Below, piece after piece: positions 8,896 through 17,887 of a stretch of 64,000 bases of DNA. The stretch comes from UBA2199 sp964562095 (GTDB lineage Bacteria > Acidobacteriota > Aminicenantia > UBA2199). The notes under the pieces were generated by a model, which saw only the letters and a program-made list of their open reading frames with translations, had not been told where the DNA came from and made no database searches. Each line of letters opens with the position of its first letter. Positions within the stretch are counted from its first letter, which is position 1. The stretch lies in the NCBI GenBank assembly GCA_964562095.1, contig CAZLSH010000001.1, positions 62,001 through 126,000 on the forward strand, written 5' to 3'. A program made the position numbers and the translations under genes.

Positions 8896-8912
8896 GAAGA
8901 AAGGAGACCTCC

Positions 8913-10205
8913 ATGGAACGGGAAGAATTGTTCAGGAAGATCAGCATCGGCAACGACAAAAAAATGGTGCTGCTGGTGCTCGACGGCCTGGGCGGCCTGC
9001 CGCGCGACGGCCGCACCGAGCTGGAGACGGCCCGCACGCCGAACCTCGACCTGCTGGCTGCGGAGAGCGAGCTGGGATTGAGCCATCCCATCGCCCCGGG
9101 CGTCACCCCGGGAAGCGGGCCGGCCCACCTGTCGCTTTTCGGCTATGACCCGCTGAAGTACGAGATCGGCCGCGGCATCCTCGAGGCGCTGGGCGTGGGC
9201 ATTGAGGTCAACGCCCGCTCCGTCGCCGTGCGCGGCAATTTCGCCACCCTGGAGAACGGGCGCATCAGCGACCGCCGCGCCGGCCGCATTCCCACGGAGA
9301 AGAACCGTGAGCTCGTCGCTTTGCTGAACGAACGCATCCGGACGATCGAGGATGTGCAGGTCCGGCTCTATTCGGGCGAGGAGCACCGTTTCGTCCTGGT
9401 CCTGACCGGCGACGACCTGGACGACCGGCTAAGCGACGCCGATCCCGAAGCCAGCGGGCTGCCGCTCAAGTACGCCGAGGCCGCTGATGAAGCCGCCGCC
9501 CGCACGGCGCGCATCGTCAACCTGTTCATCGACCGCCTGGGCGTTGAACTGGCGGGGCAGCACCCGGCCAACACCTGCCTGCTGCGCGGCTTCGCCAAGT
9601 ATCCGGCCATCCCATCCATGGGCGGCCTGTTCAAGCTGAAGGCGGCGGCCATCGCCGTTTACCCGATGTACAAGGGGCTGGCCCAATTGGTGGGCATGGA
9701 CGTGCTGGCGACCGGCCGCTCCATCCGCGACCAGGTGGCGACGCTCAAGCAGCGCTACGCCGACTTCGATTTCTTCTTCCTGCACGTCAAGAAGACCGAC
9801 TCCTGGGGCGAGGACGGCGATTTCGCCCGCAAGGTCGAGGTGATCGAGGAGTTCGACCATTGGCTTCCCGAGATCCTCGAGCTCACGCCGGACGTACTGG
9901 CCGTCACCGGTGACCACTCCACCCCGGCCCTGATGAAAGGCCATTCCTGGCATCCCAACCCGGTGCTGCTCAAGTCGCCTTTCCAGAGACGGATGCCCGC
10001 TGACGCCCGGATGGTGGACGCCTTTGCCTGCGGCGCGCCCGCCGGCGCGGAGGGCCCAGCCTGCGGCAGGGTCTCCGTGAGCGCTCCGGCGGCAACGTTC
10101 AGCGAAACGGCCTGCGCCCGGGGCGTGCTGGGCCACATCCGCGCCATGGATGTCCTGCCGCTGATGATGGCCAACGCCCTGAAGTTCAAGAAATTCGGAG
10201 CCTGA
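8913..10205 (+). CDS. apgM: 2,3-bisphosphoglycerate-independent phosphoglycerate mutase, archaeal type
   Basis: 430 residues of the alkaline-phosphatase superfamily. The metal aspartate lies in LLVLDGLGGLPRDG and the nucleophilic serine in PGSGPAHLSLFGYDP. The C-terminal metal site is in LAVTGDHSTP and KGHSWHPNPVLL. Its length matches ApgM (about 400-430) rather than the ~510-residue bacterial GpmI. It interconverts 3- and 2-phosphoglycerate in glycolysis. ApgM-type enzymes also occur in many anaerobic bacteria. An insertion near the C-terminus (about 370-400, alanine-rich) looks poorly conserved. Confidence 0.9.
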   Translation: MEREELFRKISIGNDKKMVLLVLDGLGGLPRDGRTELETARTPNLDLLAAESELGLSHPIAPGVTPGSGPAHLSLFGYDPLKYEIGRGILEALGVGIEVNARSVAVRGNFATLENGRISDRRAGRIPTEKNRELVALLNERIRTIEDVQVRLYSGEEHRFVLVLTGDDLDDRLSDADPEASGLPLKYAEAADEAAARTARIVNLFIDRLGVELAGQHPANTCLLRGFAKYPAIPSMGGLFKLKAAAIAVYPMYKGLAQLVGMDVLATGRSIRDQVATLKQRYADFDFFFLHVKKTDSWGEDGDFARKVEVIEEFDHWLPEILELTPDVLAVTGDHSTPALMKGHSWHPNPVLLKSPFQRRMPADARMVDAFACGAPAGAEGPACGRVSVSAPAATFSETACARGVLGHIRAMDVLPLMMANALKFKKFGA

Positions 10206-10209
10206 CGCC

Positions 10210-10830
10210 ATGCCGTACCTGAGCCTCGATGTCGGCGAGCTGGAGACCAACTGCTACCTGTTCCACGAAGAGGCCGGCCGGGAATGCCTGGTCATCGATC
10301 CCGGCGCCGAGGCGGAGAGGATCATGGCGCTGATCGAGGAACGGGCGCTCCTGCCGCGGGCGGTCGTCCTGACCCACGGCCATCCCGATCATGCCGGCGC
10401 CGCGGCGACCCTGATGGACCATTACCGCATCCCGCTCTGGCTGCATGCCGCGGACGAGGAACTGATGCGCTCCGAGGCCGGTCGCGCCCTGGCCGCCATG
10501 TTCGGCGTCGGGCCGCTGCCCGCTGCCGGGCGCCTACTGCGGGAAGGCGATGCCCTTGCCTGCGGGGCATTGGCACTGAACGTCATGCACAGCCCCGGCC
10601 ATTCCCCCGGCTCCCTCCTGTTTCATGGCCAGGGGCTGCTGTTTACCGGCGATACCCTGTTCCGCGGCGACGTGGGGCGCTGCGATCTTTCCGGCGGTGA
10701 CGGAAAAGAGTTGCGGCATTCCCTGGCCAGGATCAGGGAACTGCCGGCGCACACGGTCATTTTGCCCGGCCATGGCCCGGCCAGCGTCCTGGAGCTGGAA
10801 CTGAGGGAAAACCCCTACCTGGGAGCATGA
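10210..10830 (+). CDS. Metallo-beta-lactamase-fold hydrolase (glyoxalase-II-like)
   Basis: 206 residues. The zinc motif HxHxDH is seen in LTHGHPDHAGA. Further ligands lie in HSPGHSPGSLLF, FTGDTLFRGDVGRCD and ILPGHGPAS. This is the small hydroxyacylglutathione-hydrolase-like subgroup (about 200-210 residues), for which thioester or persulfide hydrolysis is usually assumed. It follows apgM by four bases and overlaps the recombinase gene (ATGA). The true substrate is unknown. Confidence 0.85.
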   Translation: MPYLSLDVGELETNCYLFHEEAGRECLVIDPGAEAERIMALIEERALLPRAVVLTHGHPDHAGAAATLMDHYRIPLWLHAADEELMRSEAGRALAAMFGVGPLPAAGRLLREGDALACGALALNVMHSPGHSPGSLLFHGQGLLFTGDTLFRGDVGRCDLSGGDGKELRHSLARIRELPAHTVILPGHGPASVLELELRENPYLGA

Positions 10831-11747
10831 CCGGCCCGTCCTCCCCGCCATCGCCGCTGGAGCAGTTCCTGCAGTACGCCGAATACGAAAAAGGCTTCGC
10901 GGCCAACACCATCCTTTCCTATCGCCGCCAGCTGGAGAAATTCTTCGCCTATCTGCAGCGGCGGCGGCTGGACTGCCTGTGCCTGGACGAGAAGGACATC
11001 CTCGATTTCATCCGCCATGAGGGGGGCAAGGGAGGCAGTGCCTCGTCGCAGGCCCATCTGATATCGGTGCTGAAGAGCTTATACCGCTTCCTGCAGCAGG
11101 ACGACCTGATCGCGGCGAGCCCGGTATCCTCCGTTTCGCTGCCCAAGAAGTGGGCCCGGCTGCCAAAGTACCTGTCGCTGGAGGAAGTGGTGCGCCTGCT
11201 GGAGGCGCCCGACGCCGCCACGGTCCTTGGCTGCCGGGACAAGGCCATCCTGGAGCTGATGTATGCCACCGGTTTGCGCGTTTCCGAGGTGGCCCAGCTG
11301 AAGGCGGCCGACGTCTACCTTCACGAGGGCTTTCTGCGCGTGCGCGGCAAGGGAGGAAAGGAACGGGTCGTGCCTTTCAGCGACGTCTCACGCGATTGCC
11401 TGCGGGCCTACCTTGATGTCAGCCGGGCTGTACTGGCCGGCGCCGGCGGGCCGCTGACGCTTTTCGTCAATTACCAAGGCGTGGCGTTCAGCCGCCAGGG
11501 GCTGTGGAAAATGATCGGGGGCTACGGGAAAAAGGTCGGCCTCTCCGCACGCCTGACCCCGCACGTGCTGCGGCATTCGTTCGCCACCCACCTGGTGGAA
11601 AGGGGGGCCGACCTGCGCTCGGTGCAGATGCTGCTCGGACACTCCTCGATCACCACCACCGAGATCTACACCCACCTGGCCAAGGATCAGCTGAAGCGCG
11701 TCTACGACCAGTTTCATCCGCGCGGGAAAAGAAAACAGGGCGGATGA
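10827..11747 (+). CDS. xerD: Tyrosine recombinase XerC/XerD
   Basis: 306 residues with an N-terminal SAM-like core-binding domain (about 10-95) and a catalytic domain. All active-site residues are visible: R151 (ATGLRVSEV), K175 (RGKGGKERVVP), H246 and R249 (HVLRHSFATHL), H272 (LLGHSSITTTE) and Y281. Xer recombinases resolve chromosome dimers at dif near the terminus. No dif-like site was recognised in the window. Naming XerD over XerC is only a best guess. Confidence 0.88.
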   Translation: MTGPSSPPSPLEQFLQYAEYEKGFAANTILSYRRQLEKFFAYLQRRRLDCLCLDEKDILDFIRHEGGKGGSASSQAHLISVLKSLYRFLQQDDLIAASPVSSVSLPKKWARLPKYLSLEEVVRLLEAPDAATVLGCRDKAILELMYATGLRVSEVAQLKAADVYLHEGFLRVRGKGGKERVVPFSDVSRDCLRAYLDVSRAVLAGAGGPLTLFVNYQGVAFSRQGLWKMIGGYGKKVGLSARLTPHVLRHSFATHLVERGADLRSVQMLLGHSSITTTEIYTHLAKDQLKRVYDQFHPRGKRKQGG

Positions 11748-11776
11748 TGGAAACGGTGCCGCCCCTGCGGGGATCT

Positions 11777-12796
11777 TCAGAACCTGAAATACAGGGTGAG
11801 ATAAGCGTATAGGTCCGCCGCGGATTTTTCTCCGTTTTCCGGCGTGTCATAAAAGACGTACTTGAGGTTGGGAATGACCTTCACGTTCTCGTTCAGCGAC
11901 CAGCCGAGGCCGGCCAGCAGCACGTTGGCTTTCTCATTGTCGGCCATGGGGATGTAAGCGATCCTGCTGCCCGCGGGCTGGGGGTCGAGCAGGCGGTCGA
12001 AGCGCCCGACCAGCTCCAGCTTCGGGCTGAGCTTGCAGACGCCGAAAAACGAGATGAACTTCAGGTCCGCGCCGTAATCGCCGAGGTCGGCGTGGCGGTA
12101 GCCGAAGTTGAGCCCGGTCCGGCCCCAGTCCCCCCGGACGCCGGTGAAGGCCTGGAAAACATTGACCGAGCTGCCCGGGCCGGTATCGGTGTAATCGGCG
12201 TACAACTCGAGGAACAGGGCCTTTGTGGGCTGGAAATTCAACCGGCCGTAAACCGCTTTTCCCCGGCCGAGCTCCGATTTCAGGCCGTCGCCGTTGCCGA
12301 AAATGACTGTGTAGGTCAACCGCTGCCTGGCGTCCAGGGCGCCTTTCAGGCCCACGCCGAAATCGCGGGAATTGCCGAAGCGGAACAGGTCGATGGGCGT
12401 CTTCTCCATGGGCCGAAAGCCCCAGTATTCGTCCAGATTGTCATACAGGGGGGTGCCGATCAGTCCCAGCATCAGGGTATGTTTCCCGAGCCTGTGGGCG
12501 AGATATGCATCCTTGATGAAGGGCACGAGGGTGGTCGCCGTCTTGAAGTCGCCCGGGCTGTTCGCTTCCAAACGGAAGCGCATGGATATTTTGGGGGTTA
12601 GCGTGTTATCGTAGGTGAAATATACGCGGCGCAGCCAGAAGCCGTTGAACTTCTCCAGAGCTTCGTTGTGCTGGCCGAGAACATAGTAGTAATCGCCGAA
12701 GATCAATCCCGAGAGCTTGCCTTCGCCCATCAGCCCGATGGCGCCGGCGGCCGTCATGAAAACGGCCATGAGCAGGATCGCCTGGTAGCGTTTCAT
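11777..12796 (-). CDS. Porin-like outer-membrane beta-barrel protein
   Basis: 339 residues with a signal peptide (about 1-23) and alternating amphipathic strands throughout. It ends in the aromatic YLTLYFRF typical of BAM-inserted barrels. Stretches such as FWLRRVYFTYDNTLTPKISMRFRLE and LELVGRFDRLLDP resemble OprP/OprO-type phosphate-selective porins and their many homologues. It lies 27 bases downstream of the phosphate-binding-like gene and should be co-transcribed with it. That suggests an outer-membrane route for the same solute (inference). Confidence 0.7.
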   Translation of the reverse strand: MKRYQAILLMAVFMTAAGAIGLMGEGKLSGLIFGDYYYVLGQHNEALEKFNGFWLRRVYFTYDNTLTPKISMRFRLEANSPGDFKTATTLVPFIKDAYLAHRLGKHTLMLGLIGTPLYDNLDEYWGFRPMEKTPIDLFRFGNSRDFGVGLKGALDARQRLTYTVIFGNGDGLKSELGRGKAVYGRLNFQPTKALFLELYADYTDTGPGSSVNVFQAFTGVRGDWGRTGLNFGYRHADLGDYGADLKFISFFGVCKLSPKLELVGRFDRLLDPQPAGSRIAYIPMADNEKANVLLAGLGWSLNENVKVIPNLKYVFYDTPENGEKSAADLYAYLTLYFRF

Positions 12797-12823
12797 GTCT
12801 TTCTCCTAGTTGGCTGCCGCCGG

Positions 12824-13786
12824 TCACTCGCCGATGCGGGCGATGGCCCGAGCGGTCTTGGCAGCGGTCAGGCCGATGTAACCGGCCTCGGGGACGAATT
12901 TCTGCCCCTCCTGCAGGACCCATCTCAAAAATGTCCTGACCAGCGTGCTTTTCGGACGCCCCTTGCAGACCAGGTAGAGGTCGCGTGCCGGGGGGCTGGG
13001 ATACCTGTCCGCGGCGATGGCGGCGGTGATGGCGTTGCGGTCGCCGTAAAAATTCTCGTCCTTGTCCAACGTGCCGTTGCCGTTCAGGTCGATGGGCAGG
13101 ATGGCGGTGCCGGTCATGGGCTTCAGCGTGCCGGCATCGTAGGCGTAATTGACGTTGTTGAAGCCGACGCCCAGCGCGTCCTTGCGCACCGCTTCGTTCA
13201 GCCCCGGGTCGCCGAAGACGCCGATGCCCAGCAGGTCTTCCTGTTTTTTGCCCAAAAAGAGGGCCCAGGTCTCCGCCGCGCCGCAGGAATCCGAACGCGT
13301 ATAGGCATGGACCTGCAGGTCGCCTTTCCCTCCCAGGAGCTCGTTCCAGGTCGGCGGCTCCTCGCGCAGCCAGATGCGGGCAAGCGCAGGGCGCTGGATC
13401 CCCTTTTTCATGATCTGGCCGAGCAGCGGATGGTTGCGGTTGATGACCGGGACCACGGCATCCTTGGTGACCGGGATAAACCAGGCGCCCTTCTGGATTT
13501 CGACCGGGTAGATCTCGCGGGAAACCATGCCGATGTCCACCATGCCGGCCAGCGTGTCGGCGATCCCCTTCCCGGCTCCGCCTGCCGAAATATCAAAGCG
13601 GACGCCCGGATGCAGCCTGCGGAATTCCTCGGACCACTTCACCACCATCGGATAGAGCGCCCAGGCGCCGGAGATGGTGATCGTCCCCTTCAGTTCCGCG
13701 GCCGGGATTGTCCCGGCCGGCAGGGGCCGGGAACTGAACAGGGCCAGCAGGGACAAGAGGAGCAGTGCGGAAATGATTTTTCTCAT
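12824..13786 (-). CDS. PstS-like periplasmic phosphate-binding protein
   Basis: 320 residues. The start at 13786 is chosen because a strong GGAGG lies about ten bases upstream and a clear signal peptide follows (MRKIISALLLLSLLALFSS). The N-terminal lobe TITISGAWALYPMVVKW and the anion-binding stretch FDISAGGAGKGIADTL match the PstS family. A segment NGNGTLDKDENFYGD resembles a calcium loop. No pstCAB genes are nearby. The only partner is the porin gene. The ligand may be phosphate or another oxyanion. Confidence 0.78.
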   Translation of the reverse strand: MRKIISALLLLSLLALFSSRPLPAGTIPAAELKGTITISGAWALYPMVVKWSEEFRRLHPGVRFDISAGGAGKGIADTLAGMVDIGMVSREIYPVEIQKGAWFIPVTKDAVVPVINRNHPLLGQIMKKGIQRPALARIWLREEPPTWNELLGGKGDLQVHAYTRSDSCGAAETWALFLGKKQEDLLGIGVFGDPGLNEAVRKDALGVGFNNVNYAYDAGTLKPMTGTAILPIDLNGNGTLDKDENFYGDRNAITAAIAADRYPSPPARDLYLVCKGRPKSTLVRTFLRWVLQEGQKFVPEAGYIGLTAAKTARAIARIGE

Positions 13787-13848
13787 TTGTGTTGCCTCCA
13801 CGTGCGAAATAACTCTGAATGCGGCCAATGGGCTACAATCATAGTACA

Positions 13849-13876
13849 ATAATAATACAAATAATTCATTTGTCAA
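13849..13876 (-). promoter_or_regulatory. Promoter of the PstS-like gene
   Basis: On the minus strand a perfect TTGACA (13871-13876) and TATTAT (13849-13854) are separated by 16 bases in an unusually AT-rich stretch. A 5' leader of about 55 bases follows. I see no clear Pho box. Confidence 0.5.
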
Positions 13877-13918
13877 TAGTTGAGTGAAAAATTGGAAAGA
13901 AGCGGCGAAAGGAGTCAA

Positions 13919-13947
13919 TTGTATTTCAAGGAAATTTGGTCTACAAT
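13919..13947 (+). promoter_or_regulatory. Promoter of ndk and the partner-switching module
   Basis: TTGTAT (13919-13924), a 17-base spacer and TACAAT (13942-13947) stand just ahead of a GAGGTG ribosome site and the ndk ATG. It is divergent from the PstS-like promoter. Confidence 0.4.
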
Positions 13948-13963
13948 GGCGGCGAGGTGATTC

Positions 13964-14371
13964 ATGGAGCGAACCTTGGCCATCATCAAGCCCGACGCGG
14001 TTCAGCGCCAGCTGGTCGGGGTGATCATCTCCGAGATCGAAATGAACCGCTTCGCCATCCGCGCCATCCGCGCCCTGCGGCTGAGCGCCGAGCAGGCCGC
14101 CCGCTTTTACCAGGAGCACCTGCAGAAGCCTTTTTACGAGAGCCTCGTGGCCTATATGTCCTCGGGGCAGATTTTTTCGCTGGTTCTGGAACGGGATGAC
14201 GCCGTCGAAGAATGGCGGCGGCTGATGGGTCCGACCGATCCCGCCCAGGCCGGACCGCTCAGCTTGCGCCGGCGCTTCGCCATCGACATCCAGCGCAACA
14301 GCGTTCACGGGGCCGACTCGCCGGCGACAGCGGCGCGGGAGATCGATTTTTTCTTTGGAGAGGGGGCATGA
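13964..14371 (+). CDS. ndk: Nucleoside diphosphate kinase
   Basis: 135 residues, standard length. It starts with ERTLAIIKPDAV, the NDK opening motif, and carries the phospho-histidine H115 in the signature NSVHGADSP. It transfers the gamma phosphate between nucleoside triphosphates and diphosphates. The stop overlaps the next start (ATGA), which couples it to the STAS gene. Joining NDK to an anti-sigma partner-switch cluster is unusual and may tie the switch to nucleotide pools (inference). Confidence 0.94.
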   Translation: MERTLAIIKPDAVQRQLVGVIISEIEMNRFAIRAIRALRLSAEQAARFYQEHLQKPFYESLVAYMSSGQIFSLVLERDDAVEEWRRLMGPTDPAQAGPLSLRRRFAIDIQRNSVHGADSPATAAREIDFFFGEGA

Positions 14372-14730
14372 AAAGTTTCCAGATCCGCAGCAAGATGGTC
14401 AGCGGCGTGGCGGTCCTTTATTTGAAAGGCCACCTGGACGCTCATCAGGTGGGACGCTTCGAGAAGGAGCTCATGCGCGTCATCCGCGAGAACCATTTCA
14501 ATATTCTGATCAACGGCCAGGAGCTGAATTACATCACGTCGGCCGGCATGGGCATCATCATGGGGTATATCGACGAGGTTCGCGAAAAGGGCGGGGACAT
14601 CAAGCTGTGTGCGCTGAACGAACGGGTGCATGAGACCTTCGACCTGGTGGGTTTCACCGAGATCTACGATTTCGTCGCCGACGAGCAGGCCGCCATTGAA
14701 AAATTCAGCCGCATTCCCTCCCAAGCCTGA
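14368..14730 (+). CDS. STAS-domain anti-sigma factor antagonist (RsbV/SpoIIAA-like)
   Basis: 120 residues, a single STAS domain. GVAVLYLKGHLDAHQVGRFE forms the first strands. The phosphorylation loop NYITSAGMGIIMGY carries the regulatory serine (S in TSAGMG). The ATG at 14368 is preceded by GAGAGGGGG. It should bind the HATPase encoded next and be released by phosphorylation, as in the RsbV-RsbW and SpoIIAA-AB switches. It overlaps ndk upstream and the kinase gene downstream. Confidence 0.88.
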   Translation: MKSFQIRSKMVSGVAVLYLKGHLDAHQVGRFEKELMRVIRENHFNILINGQELNYITSAGMGIIMGYIDEVREKGGDIKLCALNERVHETFDLVGFTEIYDFVADEQAAIEKFSRIPSQA

Positions 14731-15139
14731 TTTTTCGCTCACCATCCTGTCGCAGACCCAGCTGTTGAAGATGGTGGTCGAACTGACGCGGCATATCGCC
14801 ACCCTGTCCCAGTTTCCCCTCAAGGAAGCGCAGAAGATCTCGCTGGCCATCGATGAGGCCGTGACCAACGTCATCAAGCATTCCTACCGCAACCGGGCCG
14901 GGGGCGAGATCCGCATCGAGTTTTTCCTGGCCGCCGCCGGCCTGCGCATCCGCATATTCTACCGCGGGCTGGCGCCCGACATCTCCAGCGAAGAGGTGAA
15001 CATCGGGCGCATGATCAAGAAAAAAAGGAAAGGCGGCCTGGGCGTCAAGCTGATGAAGACCATCATGGATGCGGTCGTTTACTCGAGCGTCGACGGCGAG
15101 CATTGCTGCGAGATGATCAAGTGGCGGACAGCGAAGTAA
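14696..15139 (+). CDS. Anti-sigma regulatory factor, HATPase-fold Ser/Thr kinase (RsbW/SpoIIAB-like)
   Basis: About 147 residues. The GHKL ATPase N-box is seen in KISLAIDEAVTNVIKHSY and the G-box region in KGGLGVKLMKTIMDAVVY. Such proteins bind a sigma factor or other client and phosphorylate the STAS partner. The start is uncertain. TTG at 14696 fits the family length and overlaps the STAS gene by 35 bases. The frame remains open up to 14630. The next gene overlaps its end, so the three products are made together. Confidence 0.82.
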   Translation: MKNSAAFPPKPDFSLTILSQTQLLKMVVELTRHIATLSQFPLKEAQKISLAIDEAVTNVIKHSYRNRAGGEIRIEFFLAAAGLRIRIFYRGLAPDISSEEVNIGRMIKKKRKGGLGVKLMKTIMDAVVYSSVDGEHCCEMIKWRTAK

Positions 15140-16371
15140 AACGGCTGCAGAAGGAGCTGCAATTCAAGAAGCTGCAGCTGAACTCCATCCACGAGCTCTC
15201 CTCGGCCATGCAGACGCAATTCGACATCGACCATGTCGTCCGGATTTTCTTTTCCTCGCTCATGGCGCCGCTGGGCCTGTTGCGCACTTTCTTCTTCGAC
15301 CGCCGCCAGGACTTGTTGCGCAAGCGCGGCTTCGCCCTGAACGAGGGGGAGGCGCAGCTGCTGAAGAAAAAACTGTCCCGCGCCCTGGCCGGCGGGGACT
15401 GCGTGGAGGTGGACACGCTGCCGCCGGCCCTGGACGACCTGAAAAAGCTGCTGCAGGCGAGGCGCATCGCCTACCTGCTCAATGTCGCCGAAGGCAAAAA
15501 AAGGCCGATCATCCTGGGATTGGGGCGCAGGTTCAACCGGCGCGAGCTGGAAGCGGAAGATTTCGAGTTCGCCTGCATCCTGTCGCGCTTCATGCTGATC
15601 GAGCTGGACAACATCCGCTACCTGGCGCAGATCGTCGAAAAGCAGAAGCTGGAGCACGAGATGAAGATCGCCCGCGGCATTCAGCTTTCGCTGCTGCCCC
15701 AGGCGCTGCCGGCGCTGCGCCACTATGACCTGGCGGTCATCTACGAACCGATCCGCGAGGTCGGCGGCGACTACTACGATATCCTGAAGAAAAGGAAGCA
15801 CATCCAGCCGCTGGTGCTGGCCGACGTCGAGGGCAAAGGCCTGGCCGCCGCCCTGCTGGCCGCCTCCTGCCAGGCCGTTTTTCATTCCATGAACGAACTG
15901 TACCTCTACAAACCGGCCGTTTTCCTCGCCAAGGCCAACGCCTTCATCCACGAGATCACGCGCGGCAACCGCTTCATCACCCTGTTCTGGATGCTGCTCA
16001 ACGACGATGTCCCGGCGCTGACCTATGTCAATGCCGGGCACTGCGCCCCCTTTCTGGTCGGCGCCGACGGCGTGCGCAGGCTGGATGCCGGCGGACTGCT
16101 GCTCGGATTCAGCGCCGACAACTCCTACCAGGAGCAGACCGTTGCGCTGAAGAGCGGCGACCTGGTCTGCGCCTTCACCGACGGCGTGTTCGAGGCGCAG
16201 AATCCGGCGGGCGTCGAGTTCGGCGAGCAGGCCATCGCCGAGTACCTCCAGGCCCAGCGCCGCCTCGGTGCCCGGGAACTGGGCGATGCGCTCTACCGGA
16301 AAATAAAAAGCTTCATCGGCAATGGGACGTTGCGCGATGACTTCACCGTTCTGATCGCCAAAGTGCGCTGA
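15121..16371 (+). CDS. PP2C/SpoIIE-type serine phosphatase with GAF-like N-terminus (RsbU-like)
   Basis: About 416 residues. An N-terminal coiled coil (about 1-25) precedes a GAF-like sensory region. A linker helix ending HEMKIARGIQLSLLP leads to the PP2C domain with VGGDYYDI, LVLADVEGKGLAAALLA, YVNAGHCAPFLV and CAFTDGVFEAQN, which carry the metal aspartates. It would dephosphorylate the STAS protein to reset the switch. GTG 15121 is preferred. TTG 15103 is an alternative start. There is no membrane segment, so the signal is probably cytosolic. Confidence 0.87.
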   Translation: MADSEVKRLQKELQFKKLQLNSIHELSSAMQTQFDIDHVVRIFFSSLMAPLGLLRTFFFDRRQDLLRKRGFALNEGEAQLLKKKLSRALAGGDCVEVDTLPPALDDLKKLLQARRIAYLLNVAEGKKRPIILGLGRRFNRRELEAEDFEFACILSRFMLIELDNIRYLAQIVEKQKLEHEMKIARGIQLSLLPQALPALRHYDLAVIYEPIREVGGDYYDILKKRKHIQPLVLADVEGKGLAAALLAASCQAVFHSMNELYLYKPAVFLAKANAFIHEITRGNRFITLFWMLLNDDVPALTYVNAGHCAPFLVGADGVRRLDAGGLLLGFSADNSYQEQTVALKSGDLVCAFTDGVFEAQNPAGVEFGEQAIAEYLQAQRRLGARELGDALYRKIKSFIGNGTLRDDFTVLIAKVR

Positions 16372-16383
16372 AAAGGGGAAAAA

Positions 16384-17652
16384 ATGAATACTGTCGTGCT
16401 GGGGCTGCAATGGGGGGACGAGGGCAAGGGCAAGGCCATTGATTTCCTGGCCGGAGACTTCGACGTGGTCACGCGTTTCCAGGGCGGGCACAACGCCGGG
16501 CATACCGTCTATTACCAGGGGCAAAAGGTCGTGCTGCACGTGCTGCCCTCGGGGATCTTCTACCCTGACTGCCTGGCGGTGATCGCCTCCGGCGTGGTGG
16601 TGCAGCCGCTGCAGCTGGTCGATGAGATCCGCCAGGCCCGCTCGCTGGGCCTGACGCTGGACAACCTGGCCCTTTCCGCCCACGCGCCGCTGATCCTCCC
16701 TTTTCACCAGCAGCTGGACGTCGTCTTCGAGGATTCCCGCTATCAGCGCATCGGCACGACCCGCCGCGGCATCGGCCCGGCCTACGAGGACGTCGTCGGC
16801 CGCCGCGCCCTTTTCGTCGGCGATCTGCTGCGCGAAAACTCGTTCCGCGGCAAGATCTCCCGCCTGGCCGAATACTATAACCGGCTCTTCGCCGCCTACG
16901 GCCACCCGGCCGAGGACTTGGAAGACGCCATCCAGCGCTACCTGGAAGCCGGGGAATTCCTCCGGCCCCACGTGACCGACACCGCCCGGCTGCTGCGCGA
17001 ATCCTGGCAGGCGAAAAAGAAGATCCTCTTCGAGGGGGCCCAGGGTAGCCTGCTGGACATCCACCTGGGGACCTACCCCTTCGTGACCTCTTCCAACACC
17101 ACCATCGCCGGCGTATTTTCCGGGACCGGGCTCTCGCCCAAGGCGGTCGACCGCGTGGTGGGAATCTCCAAGGCGTATGCCACGCGCGTTGGCGAAGGGC
17201 CCTTTCCCACCGAATTGAAGGACGATTTCGGCGCCATGCTGCGCGCGCGCGGCAATGAATTCGGGGCGACCACCGGGCGGCCGCGGCGCGTCGGCTGGCT
17301 CGACCTGGTCGCCCTGAAGCACGCGGTGCAGATCAACGGCGTCGACGATATTTTCCTGACCAAGCTCGACGTGCTCGACGACGTGGCCGAGATCCGCGTG
17401 GCCACCGCCTACGAGGTCGACAACGAGCGCAGCGATGCGTTTCCCTGCCACGCCGAGGCGCTGGACCGCGTTGCGCCGGTCTACCAGGCGCTGCCGGGGT
17501 GGCAAAAAGAACTGGGCGCCATCGAGCGCGCCCGGGACCTGCCCAAGGCGGTGCGCTCCTACCTCGATTTCATCGAAAAATTCACCGGGGCGCACATCCG
17601 CTACCTTGGGGTCGGCGGCGAACGCCGGCAGACGATCGAGATCAAGGACTGA
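16384..17652 (+). CDS. purA: Adenylosuccinate synthetase
   Basis: 422 residues, normal length. The GTP-binding P-loop QWGDEGKGKAIDFLA opens the protein. Further signatures are FQGGHNAGHTV, RRGIGPAYEDVVGRR and FEGAQGSLLDIHLGTYPFVTSSNT. It joins IMP and aspartate using GTP, the first committed step to AMP. A good AAAGGGGA site precedes the ATG, 12 bases after the phosphatase gene. It may simply be the last gene of the ndk operon. Confidence 0.96.
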   Translation: MNTVVLGLQWGDEGKGKAIDFLAGDFDVVTRFQGGHNAGHTVYYQGQKVVLHVLPSGIFYPDCLAVIASGVVVQPLQLVDEIRQARSLGLTLDNLALSAHAPLILPFHQQLDVVFEDSRYQRIGTTRRGIGPAYEDVVGRRALFVGDLLRENSFRGKISRLAEYYNRLFAAYGHPAEDLEDAIQRYLEAGEFLRPHVTDTARLLRESWQAKKKILFEGAQGSLLDIHLGTYPFVTSSNTTIAGVFSGTGLSPKAVDRVVGISKAYATRVGEGPFPTELKDDFGAMLRARGNEFGATTGRPRRVGWLDLVALKHAVQINGVDDIFLTKLDVLDDVAEIRVATAYEVDNERSDAFPCHAEALDRVAPVYQALPGWQKELGAIERARDLPKAVRSYLDFIEKFTGAHIRYLGVGGERRQTIEIKD

Positions 17653-17670
17653 CAAATCGATAATCGCTTT

Positions 17671-17735
17671 GAGGTTCGACGTTCAAAGTTGAAGAAAAAA
17701 AGGCAAAAGGCAGAAGTAAAAGGACAAGAGTGAAG
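17671..17735. repeat. Degenerate word array A (GTTCGA type) with purine tail
   Basis: GAGGTTCGACGTTCAAAGTT runs straight into GAAGAAAAAAAGGC and then into AAAAGG-type words. It has the same plan as the arrays at 19473, 35472 and 40687. The 235-base gap 17653-17887 holds nothing else I can recognise. Confidence 0.5.
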
Positions 17736-17887
17736 ACCGATCCATTGGTGTACATGAAAAAAAGAGACTTAAATCAGGATCCGATTATTGTCTGTTGTAG
17801 GAAATTATTCTAACTACAATACAGCAATACCCTTATTTCTACGGCTAACATTGGCCGCCGTTAAACGAAGGGAATTTCAAGCCCGGA

